Of a DNA stretch of 58,391 bases, positions 1 to 9,227 are shown piece by piece; the first letter of the stretch is position 1; every line of letters starts with the position of its first letter. The notes under the pieces are model-generated. The model worked only from the letters and a program-made list of their open reading frames with translations. It did no database searches and had not been told where the DNA came from. This DNA comes from Alistipes sp. (GTDB lineage: Bacteria; Bacteroidota; Bacteroidia; Bacteroidales; Rikenellaceae), in contig JAGBTP010000042.1 in NCBI GenBank assembly GCA_017631255.1, positions 1 through 58,391 on the forward strand, written 5' to 3'. The position numbers and the translations under genes were made by a program.

Positions 1-1
1 C

Positions 2-240
2 GGGTTGCGGGCGAGTGTTGTTGTGTGGTCGCGGGTTGCTTTCCGCTGCCCTCCCCCTTTCGTGGGTAGGTGTCGTGGTTGTCGTGGGTTGCTGGCGAGT
101 GTTGTTGTGTGGTAGCGGGTTGCTTTCCGCTGCCCTCCCCCTTTCGCGGGTAGGTGTAGTGGTTGTCGTGGGTTGCGGGCGAGTGTTGTTGTGTGGTCGC
201 GGGTTGCTTTCTGTCTCCCCTCCCCCTTTCGTGGGTAGGT
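2..240. repeat. 84-bp tandem repeat, about 2.9 copies visible
   Basis: Three head-to-tail copies start near 2, 86 and 170 (for example GCGAGTG recurs at 11, 95 and 179, exactly 84 bases apart). The third copy diverges after about 240. One strand is rich in G and T and ends each unit in a pyrimidine-rich tract (CCCTCCCCCTTT). Because 84 is divisible by three, one frame stays open through the array, but the predicted peptide (repeated valines and cysteines) looks like noise. The array touches the window edge, so its full length is unknown. Confidence 0.93.
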
Positions 241-258
241 CTTGCGTCGGCGCATAAC

Positions 259-286
259 AAAAAAGGCAACCCCACTCGGAGTTGCC
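259..286 (-). terminator. Terminator of the two-component operon
   Basis: On the minus strand the arms GGCAAC and GTTGCC (plus-strand 265-270 and 281-286) form a hairpin with a 10-base loop, followed directly by six T residues (plus-strand A tract 259-264). It lies about 30 bases past the stop of the LytTR regulator, so it is the natural end of the kinase-regulator transcript. Confidence 0.8.
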
Positions 287-316
287 ATATCGTACCTATA
301 TTTATATACGCGTACC

Positions 317-1093
317 TTAGTTCCTGTCGAGCCAGTCGAGGAAGTCGGAGGTGCGGCTGCGGCTGACGACGATGTCATCGTCGGAGTGGGGCGAGAGTTG
401 CAGCTTGAGGCGCGTGCCAAGGTGCTTCGAGATGTTCTCGATGGAGTTAATCGAGACGATGCAGCTGCGCGATACCCTGAAAAATAGCTTCGGGTCGAGC
501 ATCTCCTGTACCGTGTCGAGCGAGTAGTCCAGCAGGCGGCGCGTGCCGTTGCGGTTGACGGCATAGGTGCTCTTATCCTCTGAGTAGCAGTAGGCTATCT
601 CCTCGACGGGGATGATAATAATCTTCTCACCCATCTTGACGATAAAGCGCTTCTTATACTCCTTATCCTTCGCTGCGCCGGCCTTCGACATGATATTCAG
701 GAGGGCTTCGATGTTAGGCGTTGCGCGCTGCTCGAGGCGCTCCTTGCAGCGCTCCCACGCACGCTGGAGGTCGCTCTCGATGATAGGCTTGAGGAGGTAG
801 TCGACGCTATTTATGCGGAAGGCGTTGATGGCGTAGTTGTCGTAGGCGGTGGTGATGATGACCTGTGCCGAAATCTTGACGCGCTCAAATATGTCGAAGC
901 AGATGCCATCCGAAAGCTCGACATCGAGGAAGATGACATCGGCGCCGTCGGGGTTATCTTCGAGCCACTTGATAGTCGAGCGCACCGAGCTGAGTGTCAT
1001 TACGATGCGGCTATTGTCGCAACACTTGTCGATGAGCTTCTTGAGGTTTATCTGCGCAGGGATCTCGTCCTCTACGATGAGTACTTTTATCAT
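317..1093 (-). CDS. LytTR-family response regulator
   Basis: Two-domain response regulator of 258 residues. The N-terminal receiver domain (about 1-120) starts MIKVLIVEDE with the acidic pocket, and has the phospho-acceptor D57 in VIFLDVEL. The C-terminal LytTR DNA-binding domain spans about 150-258 and contains the usual RFIVK...EEIAYCYSED start and FFRVSRSCIVS motif. The start codon overlaps the stop of the upstream histidine kinase by four bases (ATGA), so the two are translationally coupled and are cognate partners. The pair points away from a starch-type utilisation locus whose own susR-type regulator is missing, which makes it a candidate regulator of that locus; this link is inference from position only. 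Confidence 0.95.
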   Translation of the reverse strand: MIKVLIVEDEIPAQINLKKLIDKCCDNSRIVMTLSSVRSTIKWLEDNPDGADVIFLDVELSDGICFDIFERVKISAQVIITTAYDNYAINAFRINSVDYLLKPIIESDLQRAWERCKERLEQRATPNIEALLNIMSKAGAAKDKEYKKRFIVKMGEKIIIIPVEEIAYCYSEDKSTYAVNRNGTRRLLDYSLDTVQEMLDPKLFFRVSRSCIVSINSIENISKHLGTRLKLQLSPHSDDDIVVSRSRTSDFLDWLDRN

Positions 1094-2478
1094 ACTATGG
1101 GGAGTTTTACTATAAATTCATTGTCAGTCTTTTGCACGCTTATGTCACGCTTGGTGATATCGAGGTACTGGCGGCGTATGTTTTCCAGGCCGAGGTGCGT
1201 CGATGGCTGTCCGTGCGTGCGTGGTTGCAGGTTGTTGCGCACCACGATGTGCTGACCCTCGATGGAGATAGATATACGCAGCGGCATATCACTACTCACA
1301 ACATTGTGCTTAGTCGCATTCTCGACCAGGAGTTGCAGTGCGCAGGGCACAATGTAGTAGTCGTGGTAGGCCTTGTCGACATCTATCTCAAAGAGCATAC
1401 CCTCGGTGAAGCGCTCCTTGAGCAGGTCGACATATTTAAGCGTGAAGTCGAGCTCCTCGCTCACCTTGACAAGTGGATTTTGGTCGTTGCTGAGCATATA
1501 GCGATACATACCTGCGAGCTTGTGGATGAAGGAACTTGCGCGCTCGGTCTCGTGCTCCTGAACAAGGTAGTCGAGGATGCCCAGCGAGTTAAACAGGAAG
1601 TGGGGATTTATCTGCTGCTTGAGCCTTTCGTACTGATACTCACTGCGATGCTTAAGCTCGCGCTCCTCGCGTAGCTCGTTGCGTGAGTTGAGCGATGCAA
1701 GCACTAAGTAGCATATTGTAACGATTATGAGGTCCAGAAGTAGGGCGGCTGAAAGGGCACGCATATACTCGGCAAATGTGCTACCGATGGCACTAAAATA
1801 TGGTGCGTCGAAGTATATTGCAGCGGCTGTGATGAGGGGTATTATCACGATGGAGGGTATAAGTAGCAATGCCGTTGTGCGGCGAGGGTTGCGCCCCTCC
1901 TTGCGAAGGCGCATTAGGCGTCGTGTGAGGACGATATTCGAGGCGAGGAGTATGAGTAGCGCCCAGCTGTTGCCCGCAATGCGCAGGATGCCGTCCAGAA
2001 GCATACCTTCGGTGAAAATCTCAGCACGGTCCATCACCACATATACCATTCGAAGGATGAGAATCGAGAGCGCCGTAACAACGATACTAATGGCCGAAAT
2101 GGGAAAATAACCCCCCTTATTGCGGTGTTCGGCGCGTCGTGATGTGATGTAGTTGGTGGCTATACCCAGCACCGATGTTATTATGAATGTGGATATTGCG
2201 GGTGCGAGTGTCTCGTTTCTCGCGATGTGGTACATTGGTTCGCGTAGCCACGAGCCAATGACAAAGCCCAAGAGTGTGGCAACGAGGGTCATAATGGCCA
2301 TCGTCTCGACGCGCGCGTTGTTGCGCATCGCCACCACTATGACCATCGTTATGGTTAGAATCGTCAGGGGTATATCGTCGTAATAGTCGAGTGCTCGGCT
2401 TACGGCTGCCACTACAAAGTGTAGCAGCGCAAATAGCATAATTATGACAATATTATTTATATTTCGCAAATTTATCAT
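1090..2478 (-). CDS. LytS/YpdA-like membrane sensor histidine kinase
   Basis: Sensor kinase of about 462 residues. The first 270 residues are a string of hydrophobic segments, probably seven or eight transmembrane helices, with no recognisable periplasmic sensor domain. The cytoplasmic part begins with a short coiled stretch and then the His_kinase motif QQINPHFLFNSLG, placing the phosphorylated histidine at about H293, followed by an HATPase_c domain with LLVENATKHN (N box) and LGLENIRRQY. This is the family that partners LytTR regulators. The start is uncertain: the promoter at 2484-2514 would put the transcript start almost on the ATG at 2478, so an internal ATG at 2439 is an alternative. 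It overlaps the downstream regulator by four bases. Confidence 0.93.
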   Translation of the reverse strand: MINLRNINNIVIIMLFALLHFVVAAVSRALDYYDDIPLTILTITMVIVVAMRNNARVETMAIMTLVATLLGFVIGSWLREPMYHIARNETLAPAISTFIITSVLGIATNYITSRRAEHRNKGGYFPISAISIVVTALSILILRMVYVVMDRAEIFTEGMLLDGILRIAGNSWALLILLASNIVLTRRLMRLRKEGRNPRRTTALLLIPSIVIIPLITAAAIYFDAPYFSAIGSTFAEYMRALSAALLLDLIIVTICYLVLASLNSRNELREERELKHRSEYQYERLKQQINPHFLFNSLGILDYLVQEHETERASSFIHKLAGMYRYMLSNDQNPLVKVSEELDFTLKYVDLLKERFTEGMLFEIDVDKAYHDYYIVPCALQLLVENATKHNVVSSDMPLRISISIEGQHIVVRNNLQPRTHGQPSTHLGLENIRRQYLDITKRDISVQKTDNEFIVKLPIV

Positions 2479-2483
2479 ATTTG

Positions 2484-2514
2484 CAAATTTAAGAATAAAA
2501 ACTCAATCTGCAAA
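2484..2514 (-). promoter_or_regulatory. Bacteroidota-type promoter of the kinase-regulator operon
   Basis: Read on the minus strand: a -33 TTTG (plus-strand CAAA 2511-2514), a 19-base spacer, then TAAATTTG (plus-strand CAAATTTA 2484-2491), matching TTTG-N19/20-TAnnTTTG. The box ends only six bases before the annotated kinase ATG. Confidence 0.6.
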
Positions 2515-3049
2515 ATTCCACCAACATCGACACCTTGTAGGGGTGGTTATTGAATAGCAAAAATTCAATTTTTAGACGATAAAAGAGTAGAGTAATATGG
2601 TTTTTAATAGTGGGTTCTTGATTCGCTTTTCGGCGGTGAGAACTGTGGTTTCGGTGTGGCGAGAGTGTGGTGCAAAATTGCAGAATTTGGGGTGTGGTGC
2701 GCTGGTGCTGGTGTTATTCGGTGGGGCAGTGTTGAGAGCTCCGTTATTTGACTTATGTCAAAGAGAGACTATGGGGCCGAACTTTATAGCTTTTGCTATG
2801 GATTTGGTCGCAAGTCGTGGTTCAGTATTTGCATAGTGCAAATTGGCTGAGTCACCATTCAGGTCCCTAATCGAGCAATTCATCCCGATTATAGGCTAAT
2901 TTGTCGCGATATATTTGCAAGTCTCATAAATTTTTTCAAAATTTGTAGTGTTGAGGCTGTGTAGATATTAAAAAATTTTATTAATCCACTCCTCTGCCCA
3001 GCGATTTTTGACGGACGACAAACGGATAAATTAGCAAATATTGATTTTT
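2515..3049. other. Intergenic region between regulator pair and utilisation locus
   Basis: About 535 bases with no supportable gene. A 79-codon open frame at 2597-2836 has no family resemblance and no promoter or start context. A TATATTTG at 2910-2917 fits the -7 consensus but has no convincing -33 partner; it could be the promoter of the MFS/sus operon. The strip 2640-2740 is G/T-skewed, somewhat like the edge repeat. AT-rich tracts at 2925-2985 precede the first gene. No direct or inverted repeat that clearly looks like a LytTR operator was found by eye. Confidence 0.5.
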
Positions 3050-4375
3050 ATGCAAAAACCTAACCTTTCATTTGGCCAGATGTGGAATCTGAGTTTCGGA
3101 TTCTTCGGCGTGCAGATTGCCTATGCTCTGCAAAGTGCAAACATCAGCCGCATCTTTGCGACATTGGGCGCTGATCCCCACACCCTTAGTTTCTTCTGGG
3201 TATTGCCTCCGTTGATGGGTATGATTGTGCAGCCTATCGTCGGCTCTATGAGCGACAAGACCTGGTGCAAGTGGGGTCGCCGTAAGCCTTACCTCTATGT
3301 GGGTGCTTTGGTTGCCGTTATCGTTATGGCGCTCCTGCCAAATTCGGGTAGTTTCGATATGACCGTTAAGGCGGCACTTGCCTTTGGTGCTATTATGCTT
3401 ATGCTCCTCGATACCTCGATCAATATGGCGATGCAGCCATTCAAGATGATGGTCGGCGATATGGTTAACGACGAGCAGAAGACCGAGGCATACTCTATCC
3501 AGAGCCTCTTGTGCAATGCTGGTTCTCTCGTGGGTTACCTCTTCCCATACATCTTCACTTGGCTTGGCGTTAAGAGTGTGGCTCCTGAGGGTCAGATTCC
3601 AGATACCGTAACTTGGTCGTTCTACATCGGTGCCGCTATCCTTATCCTCTGTGTGCTCTATACCGGTGCTACCGTTAAGGAGTGGAATCCTGAGGACTAT
3701 GCTAAGTTCAACGGCATCAAGCGTGAGGAGAACGAGCCTAAAAAGAATTTGTTGCAGCTTCTCGTATGCGCTCCTAAGGCATTCTGGCAGATTGGTCTCG
3801 TGCAGTTCTTCTGCTGGTTCGCGTTCCTCTATATGTGGACCTACACCACAGGTGGTATCGCTGAGAATGTTTGGGGTACTATCGTTCCGGGTAGTGCAGA
3901 GTACCAGGCGGCGGGCGACTGGACAGGTGTTCTCTTTGCGGTGCAGGCTATCGGCTCAATCCTTTGGGCTATGGTGTTGCCACGATTCAAGAGCGCAAAG
4001 GTGGCATACTCACTCAGCTTGTTGCTCGGTGCCGTAGGTTTCATCTCGACATATTATATCGTAGACCAGTATATGCTCTTCGTGTCGTTCCTACTCATCG
4101 GTTGCGCTTGGGCGGCAATGCTCGCAATGCCATTTGCGATGCTCACCAGCTCGCTTTCGGGTAACGCTATGGGCTCGTACCTCGGCTTGTTTAACTGTAC
4201 AATCTGCTTGCCACAGATCGTGGCGTCGCTCGTCGGCGGTCTTATCCTTGGCGTTGTTGGTGGCGATGTTATCGATGGCGTGCAGACGGGTCAGATATCG
4301 ATGCTCGTTGTGGCTGGCGTATCGCTTATCCTCGGTGCGGCGGCTGTGTTTGGCATCAGCACAAAGCGCGAATAA
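3050..4375 (+). CDS. MFS sugar transporter (SLC45/GPH-like), maltodextrin type
   Basis: Inner-membrane permease of 441 residues with about twelve hydrophobic helices. It opens with KPNLSFGQMWNLSFGFFGVQ, typical of the SLC45-like sugar transporters found beside Bacteroidota alpha-glucan genes, and carries the loop motif SMSDKTWCKWGRRKPY (MFS motif between helices 2 and 3) near residues 70-85. I chose ATG 3050 rather than an in-frame TTG nine bases upstream. It is first in the sus-type locus, 116 bases before susC, so the likely substrate is maltose or maltodextrin released in the periplasm; the substrate itself is inferred from context. Confidence 0.88.
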   Translation: MQKPNLSFGQMWNLSFGFFGVQIAYALQSANISRIFATLGADPHTLSFFWVLPPLMGMIVQPIVGSMSDKTWCKWGRRKPYLYVGALVAVIVMALLPNSGSFDMTVKAALAFGAIMLMLLDTSINMAMQPFKMMVGDMVNDEQKTEAYSIQSLLCNAGSLVGYLFPYIFTWLGVKSVAPEGQIPDTVTWSFYIGAAILILCVLYTGATVKEWNPEDYAKFNGIKREENEPKKNLLQLLVCAPKAFWQIGLVQFFCWFAFLYMWTYTTGGIAENVWGTIVPGSAEYQAAGDWTGVLFAVQAIGSILWAMVLPRFKSAKVAYSLSLLLGAVGFISTYYIVDQYMLFVSFLLIGCAWAAMLAMPFAMLTSSLSGNAMGSYLGLFNCTICLPQIVASLVGGLILGVVGGDVIDGVQTGQISMLVVAGVSLILGAAAVFGISTKRE

Positions 4376-4385
4376 TATATGTAGT

Positions 4386-4413
4386 GGTGTGGTGAGTCTG
4401 GGCTCGCCACACC
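4386..4413 (+). other. Stable hairpin between MFS gene and susC
   Basis: GGTGTGGTGAG and CTCGCCACACC form an 11-bp stem (one G-U pair) around a 6-base loop, just after the MFS stop. No long T run follows, so it looks less like a full terminator and more like an attenuator or an RNA-processing/stability stem that would allow different expression of the transporter and the outer-membrane genes. Confidence 0.6.
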
Positions 4414-4491
4414 GCTGCAGTTTAATATCAGAATCGACAAATCGATACAATAAACATTTACTAACTAATTATTAACTAACACTAAAACACT

Positions 4492-7400
4492 ATGAGAAAA
4501 TTCTTAACTATGTGTTTGGGTTTGGCTATCTTAGCGATGGCAATTCCCGCCCAAGTGTTTGCCCAGTCGGGTAGATACGAGGTTAAAGGTGTGGTAGTTG
4601 ATGCTACCGGAACGCCGGTTATCGGAGCCTCTGTTGTCGAGCAGGGCACGACAAACGGTATCACCACCGATGTTAACGGTCAGTATGTACTGAATGTTAA
4701 CAGTAGTGAGTCTGTGGTTGTTGTTAGCTACATCGGCTATGTAACCCAGACCCTTGCTGCATCATCAGAGTTGTTGCAGCGCGTTGTCCTCGAGGAGGAC
4801 TCAGCTATGATCGATGATGTGGTTGTCATCGGTTATGGTGTGGTAAAGAAGAACGACCTTACAGGTTCTATCTCTACCGTTAAGGCAGACCAGACTAACA
4901 AGGGTCTGGCTACATCGCCAACCGACCTCCTTCGTGGTAAGTCGGCAGGTGTTGTTATCACCTCTGGTGACGGTGCTCCAGGCTCAGCCTCTACAATCCG
5001 TATCCGTGGTGGTTCATCACTCAACGCTTCGAACGACCCACTCGTTGTTGTCGATGGTCTTCCAGTGTCTAACTCAGGTATCTCAGGTGTAGGTAACGCT
5101 TTGGCATCTATCAACCCATCGGATATCGAGTCATTCACCGTACTTAAGGATGCGTCTGCAACAGCTATCTATGGTTCACGCGCGTCTAACGGTGTCATCA
5201 TCATCACTACTAAGAAGGGCTCTAAGTACGACACAGGTGCTCCTCATGTAGCTGTTGACTTCACCGCATCGTTGAGCCAGAACGCTCGCTTTGTAGATGT
5301 AATGACCGGCGACCAGATGCGTCAGACTTTGGAGTGGTACTACGGTACTCAGGATACTGATGCTTACCGCTCAGCTACTAAGTACACCGATGCTAACGGT
5401 AACTATGTAAACACCGATTGGCAGCGTGAGATCTACCAGCTTGCACAGTCTTACGAGGGTAATGTATCGCTCACAGGTAATGTTAAGATGGGTCAGAAGA
5501 GCAACCTCCCATATCGTGTTTCTTACGGCTACTTGAACCAGGATGGTACTCTTAAGACATCTAATATGTCGCGTCACACCCTCTCTGTTAACCTCAGCCC
5601 AACTGTATGGGACAACCACCTTACTATCAATGTAAACGGTAAGGGTATGATCATGGACAACCGCTTCGCTAACACAGGTGCTGTGAGCCAGGCTGTTCAG
5701 TTCGACCCTACTAAGCCAGTTTACCTCGCAAACGAGGATGGTGGTATCAACGGTTACTACTCATGGCGTGGTGTTGATGGTAAGCACAACACAATGGCTA
5801 ACCAGAACCCAGTTGCAATGCTTAACGATAAGGTAGACCTCTCTACTGCTAAGCGTTTCGTGGGTAACGCTCAGGTTGATTACAAGATCCACGGTCTTGA
5901 GGATCTTCGCCTTAACCTTAACCTCGGTCTCGATATCTCTAAGTCAAACGGTACTGTTGATGTAGCTCCAGGTGCTGAGCAGTCAATCCACGCTACCGAT
6001 CAGGCAGGTTCAGGTTACCACTCTAACTACTCACAGCTTAAGCGTGACCAGACTTTGGAGTTCTACGGTGCTTATGCTAAGACCTTGGGCGACCACTCGT
6101 TCGATGTGATGCTCGGTTACTCTTGGCAGCACTACTATACTCAGTCATTCAACGAGTCATGGCGTGTGGCTGATGTGTCTAAGTGGGATGTTTACAGCAA
6201 CGAGCCATATGTTCCTATGGATTCTGCTGCTGCTAACTACTACACTTCAGAGCCTAAGACCTCTAAGAGCGAGTACTTCCTCGTATCGTTCTTCGGTCGT
6301 GCTAACTACTCTTACGACAACCGCTACTCAATCACCGCAACATTGCGTGCCGATGGTACTTCACGCTTTGCGAACAACAAGTGGGGTATCTTCCCATCAG
6401 TAGCGTTGGCTTGGAATGCTAAGAATGAGTCATTCTTGGAGGATGTTGACGCCGTGTCAGCATTGAAGGTTCGTTTGAGCTACGGTCAGACTGGTCAGCA
6501 GGATGTAGGCGGTCTCTACGACGCACTTCCTACATATTATTATAACCAGCTCGGTTCTTACTACCCATTCGGTGGCTATACCGATGAGACTGGCTTGGTT
6601 CACCCAATTAAGCCTGTTGGTTACAACGCCGACCTTAAGTGGGAGACTACCACTACTTACAACGCAGGTTTCGACCTCGGCTTCCTCGATGGTCGCATCA
6701 CTGCAAGCGCCGACTTCTACTATCGCGCAACTAAGGACCTCTTGAACTTTACTCCAGTTCCTGCAGGTGCTAACCTTACTAACTACCTCAATGCAAACAT
6801 CGGTGACCTTAAGAATATCGGTGTTGAGGTTGAGTTGAACGCTGTTGCTATCCAGACTCAGAATTGGTATTGGAACATCGGTGCTAATGTTGCTTGGAAC
6901 AAGAACGAGATCACTCGTCTTACCAGCGACGATGAGGCTGAGGGTTACTACGGTGTTGACACCGGTGGTTACTCAGGTGGTGTAGGTGGTACTTGCCAGG
7001 TTCACCAGACAGGTCAGCCAACCAACTCATTCTATGTGTACCAGCAGATCTACGACGCTAACGGTCGTCCAATCGAGGGCTTGTATGTAGACCGCAACGA
7101 GGATGGCGTGGTTAACGAGAAGGATAAGTATGTTTACAAGAAGGCTGCTCCAGATGTAACCATCGGTTTCAACACTCAGCTCTCTTGGAAGGCTCTTACC
7201 CTCGCTGTATCGGCTCACGCTAACATCGGTAACTATGTTTACGACAATGTATCGTCTAACGGTGAGCTCTTGACCGACCTCTGGACTAATAACTTCACTA
7301 ACAACCGTGTTGTTACAGCTCCACAGACCAACTTCCGCAGCTCAGGTCAGTACTTGTCAGACTACTATGTTCGCAACGCATCGTTCCTCAAGCTTGATAA

Positions 7401-7596
7401 TATCACCTTGAGCTACCGCTTCAACCTCGGTAAGGCTTGCGATCGTAACCTTACACTCGATGTATTTGGTACTGTATCAAATGTAGCTACTTTCACAGGT
7501 TACAAGGGTGTTGACCCTGAGGTTTATTCAGGTATCGACAACAATATGTATCCTCGTCCTCGTACCTACATCCTTGGTGTGAAGTTCAATTTCTAA
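4492..7596 (+). CDS. susC: SusC-like TonB-dependent outer-membrane importer
   Basis: 1034-residue outer-membrane transporter that would import oligosaccharides using TonB energy. Order of parts: signal peptide ending near VFAQ (about residue 25); a carboxypeptidase-regulatory-like beta-sandwich (about 29-100, VKGVVVDATGTPVIGASV); a TonB-box-like stretch (DDVVVIGYGVVKKNDLTGS); the plug (about 115-240, with IRIRGGSSLNASNDPLVVVDG); and a beta-barrel ending in the terminal aromatic KFNF. Length and domain order are normal for SusC. It lies 24 bases before susD. Codons are strongly biased to a small set (GCT, GGT, AAC, TCA), as for a highly expressed gene. The substrate, starch or a mixed alpha-glucan, is inferred from the amylase neighbours. 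Confidence 0.95.
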   Translation: MRKFLTMCLGLAILAMAIPAQVFAQSGRYEVKGVVVDATGTPVIGASVVEQGTTNGITTDVNGQYVLNVNSSESVVVVSYIGYVTQTLAASSELLQRVVLEEDSAMIDDVVVIGYGVVKKNDLTGSISTVKADQTNKGLATSPTDLLRGKSAGVVITSGDGAPGSASTIRIRGGSSLNASNDPLVVVDGLPVSNSGISGVGNALASINPSDIESFTVLKDASATAIYGSRASNGVIIITTKKGSKYDTGAPHVAVDFTASLSQNARFVDVMTGDQMRQTLEWYYGTQDTDAYRSATKYTDANGNYVNTDWQREIYQLAQSYEGNVSLTGNVKMGQKSNLPYRVSYGYLNQDGTLKTSNMSRHTLSVNLSPTVWDNHLTINVNGKGMIMDNRFANTGAVSQAVQFDPTKPVYLANEDGGINGYYSWRGVDGKHNTMANQNPVAMLNDKVDLSTAKRFVGNAQVDYKIHGLEDLRLNLNLGLDISKSNGTVDVAPGAEQSIHATDQAGSGYHSNYSQLKRDQTLEFYGAYAKTLGDHSFDVMLGYSWQHYYTQSFNESWRVADVSKWDVYSNEPYVPMDSAAANYYTSEPKTSKSEYFLVSFFGRANYSYDNRYSITATLRADGTSRFANNKWGIFPSVALAWNAKNESFLEDVDAVSALKVRLSYGQTGQQDVGGLYDALPTYYYNQLGSYYPFGGYTDETGLVHPIKPVGYNADLKWETTTTYNAGFDLGFLDGRITASADFYYRATKDLLNFTPVPAGANLTNYLNANIGDLKNIGVEVELNAVAIQTQNWYWNIGANVAWNKNEITRLTSDDEAEGYYGVDTGGYSGGVGGTCQVHQTGQPTNSFYVYQQIYDANGRPIEGLYVDRNEDGVVNEKDKYVYKKAAPDVTIGFNTQLSWKALTLAVSAHANIGNYVYDNVSSNGELLTDLWTNNFTNNRVVTAPQTNFRSSGQYLSDYYVRNASFLKLDNITLSYRFNLGKACDRNLTLDVFGTVSNVATFTGYKGVDPEVYSGIDNNMYPRPRTYILGVKFNF

Positions 7597-7619
7597 TCGT
7601 CTAAAATCGAATAAGTATT

Positions 7620-9191
7620 ATGAAAAATATTAAAGTTTTAATGTTGGCTGTTGCCGGAGTATTTGCTCTTGGCTTTAGCTCGTGCGTTAACGATTTGGAC
7701 GTAACTCCTATCGATCCTAACGTACAGCTTCCACAGGATGTGTTGAAGGATGAGGCTGCTTTCGAGGCTCTCCTTGCAAAGTGCTACCAGGGTCTTGCTT
7801 GCTCATCATCTGATGGTGCTAACGGTGGCCCAGATATCAGTGGTGTTGATGGTGGTTTCGGTCAGTACCTCCGTGCTTACTTCAACCTCCAGTGCTTGAC
7901 TACTGACGAGGCTACTTGCTGCTGGAACGATACCGGTTTGCCAGATATGCACAATATGAACTGGCAGGCATCTAACCAGTTTATCGTTGCTATGTACTAC
8001 CGTATTTTCTACCAGGTGAGCCTCTGCAACGAGCTTATCCGCCAGGTGAACACTAACCCAGCAGGTGTAGAGTTCCAGCACAAGGGTGCTCTCATCGCTG
8101 AGGCTCGTGCACTTCGCGCATTGTCTTACTACCACGCTATCGACCTCTTCGGTAATGTGCCATTCTCTACTGAGAGCGATGCAGTAGGTGCTGTTGGTCC
8201 TAAGCAGATCAGCCGTGCAGACCTCTTCGCTTGGATTGAGAAGGAGTGCCAGGAGCTTCTCGAGGGCAATGACCTCGCAGCTGAGGGTACTAATGTATAT
8301 GGCCGTTGCGATAAGGGCTTCGTTAAGATGATTCTTGCTAAGTTGTACCTCAACGCTGAGGTTTATGTAGGCGAGGATCGCTATGCTGAGTGTGCTGCTA
8401 TTTGCGAGGACCTCGTAGCTAAGTATAACTTGCACGAGAACTTCGCTGACTTGTTCGCAGCAGATAACCACCTCTTCACTGCAAATGCTACCTTCGGTGC
8501 TGCAAACGAGATCATCTTTGCCGTTCCTCACGATGGTATCAACACCACATCTTATGGTGGTACCAACTTCCTCATCTTCGCAGGTACAGGTGGCGATATG
8601 AACGCTGCTGAGGCTGGTATCTCATCTGGTTGGGGTGGTTTGTCAGTTACCAAGCAGGTGTCTGAGCGCTACACCGCTGGTGATGCTCGTGCAATGTTCT
8701 TCACCGACTACGGTACTGAGATCGTCGACATCTTCACCTTCACTTCAGGTGGTTATAAGTCAATGAAGTTCCGTAATGTTAACCACGACGGCTCTGCTGC
8801 ACAGACAACAGGTTTCGTTGATACCGACTTCCCATTGTTCCGTGTTGCTGATGCTCACCTTATGCTTGCTGAGTGTGCTGCTCGCGGTAAGGCCGACAAC
8901 GCTAAGGGTCTTGCATCGTTGAACGCTGTTCGTGCTCGTGCAGGTCTCGAGGCTGTATCATCTTTCACTGCTCAGGATGTTCTTGATGAGCGTTCACGCG
9001 AGTTTATGTGGGAGGGTTGCCGTCGTTCTGACCTCGTTCGTTTCGGTCAGTTCACCACTGCAGACTATGTTTGGGAGTACAAGGGCTCGGTTAAGGAGGG
9101 CGCTGCTGTTGCAGACCACCGCAACCTCTTCCCATTGCCACCAGCAGATGTTAACGCAAACGGTAACCTTACACAGAACGCTGGTTATTAA
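7620..9191 (+). CDS. susD: SusD-like glycan-binding lipoprotein
   Basis: 523-residue RagB/SusD-family lipoprotein that lids the SusC barrel and binds glycan on the cell surface. The lipobox is GFSSC with the modified cysteine near residue 22, followed by VNDLDVTP, the usual SusD opening. The TPR-type helical core includes the conserved RALRALSYYHAIDLFGNVPF segment region (about 165-185) and the C-terminal SusD motif around RAGLEAV...ERSREFMWEGCRRSDLVRFG. Length is normal. It follows susC directly and precedes the SusE/F-like gene, the standard order. Confidence 0.95.
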   Translation: MKNIKVLMLAVAGVFALGFSSCVNDLDVTPIDPNVQLPQDVLKDEAAFEALLAKCYQGLACSSSDGANGGPDISGVDGGFGQYLRAYFNLQCLTTDEATCCWNDTGLPDMHNMNWQASNQFIVAMYYRIFYQVSLCNELIRQVNTNPAGVEFQHKGALIAEARALRALSYYHAIDLFGNVPFSTESDAVGAVGPKQISRADLFAWIEKECQELLEGNDLAAEGTNVYGRCDKGFVKMILAKLYLNAEVYVGEDRYAECAAICEDLVAKYNLHENFADLFAADNHLFTANATFGAANEIIFAVPHDGINTTSYGGTNFLIFAGTGGDMNAAEAGISSGWGGLSVTKQVSERYTAGDARAMFFTDYGTEIVDIFTFTSGGYKSMKFRNVNHDGSAAQTTGFVDTDFPLFRVADAHLMLAECAARGKADNAKGLASLNAVRARAGLEAVSSFTAQDVLDERSREFMWEGCRRSDLVRFGQFTTADYVWEYKGSVKEGAAVADHRNLFPLPPADVNANGNLTQNAGY

Positions 9192-9227
9192 TAGTTAGTC
9201 ACGAATAACGATTAAAACTAACAGAAA

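Noticed and set aside
2..240. CRISPR array
   Set aside because: The repeats are 84 bases and contiguous, without variable spacers, and no cas gene is in the window.
15..257. 80-codon open frame through the edge repeat
   Set aside because: It exists only because the 84-bp unit is divisible by three; the peptide is low-complexity, changes with each repeat mismatch, and has no start context.
2597..2836. 79-codon plus-strand frame in the regulator-sus gap
   Set aside because: No family resemblance, no promoter or neighbour support, and unlike the codon use of the real genes.
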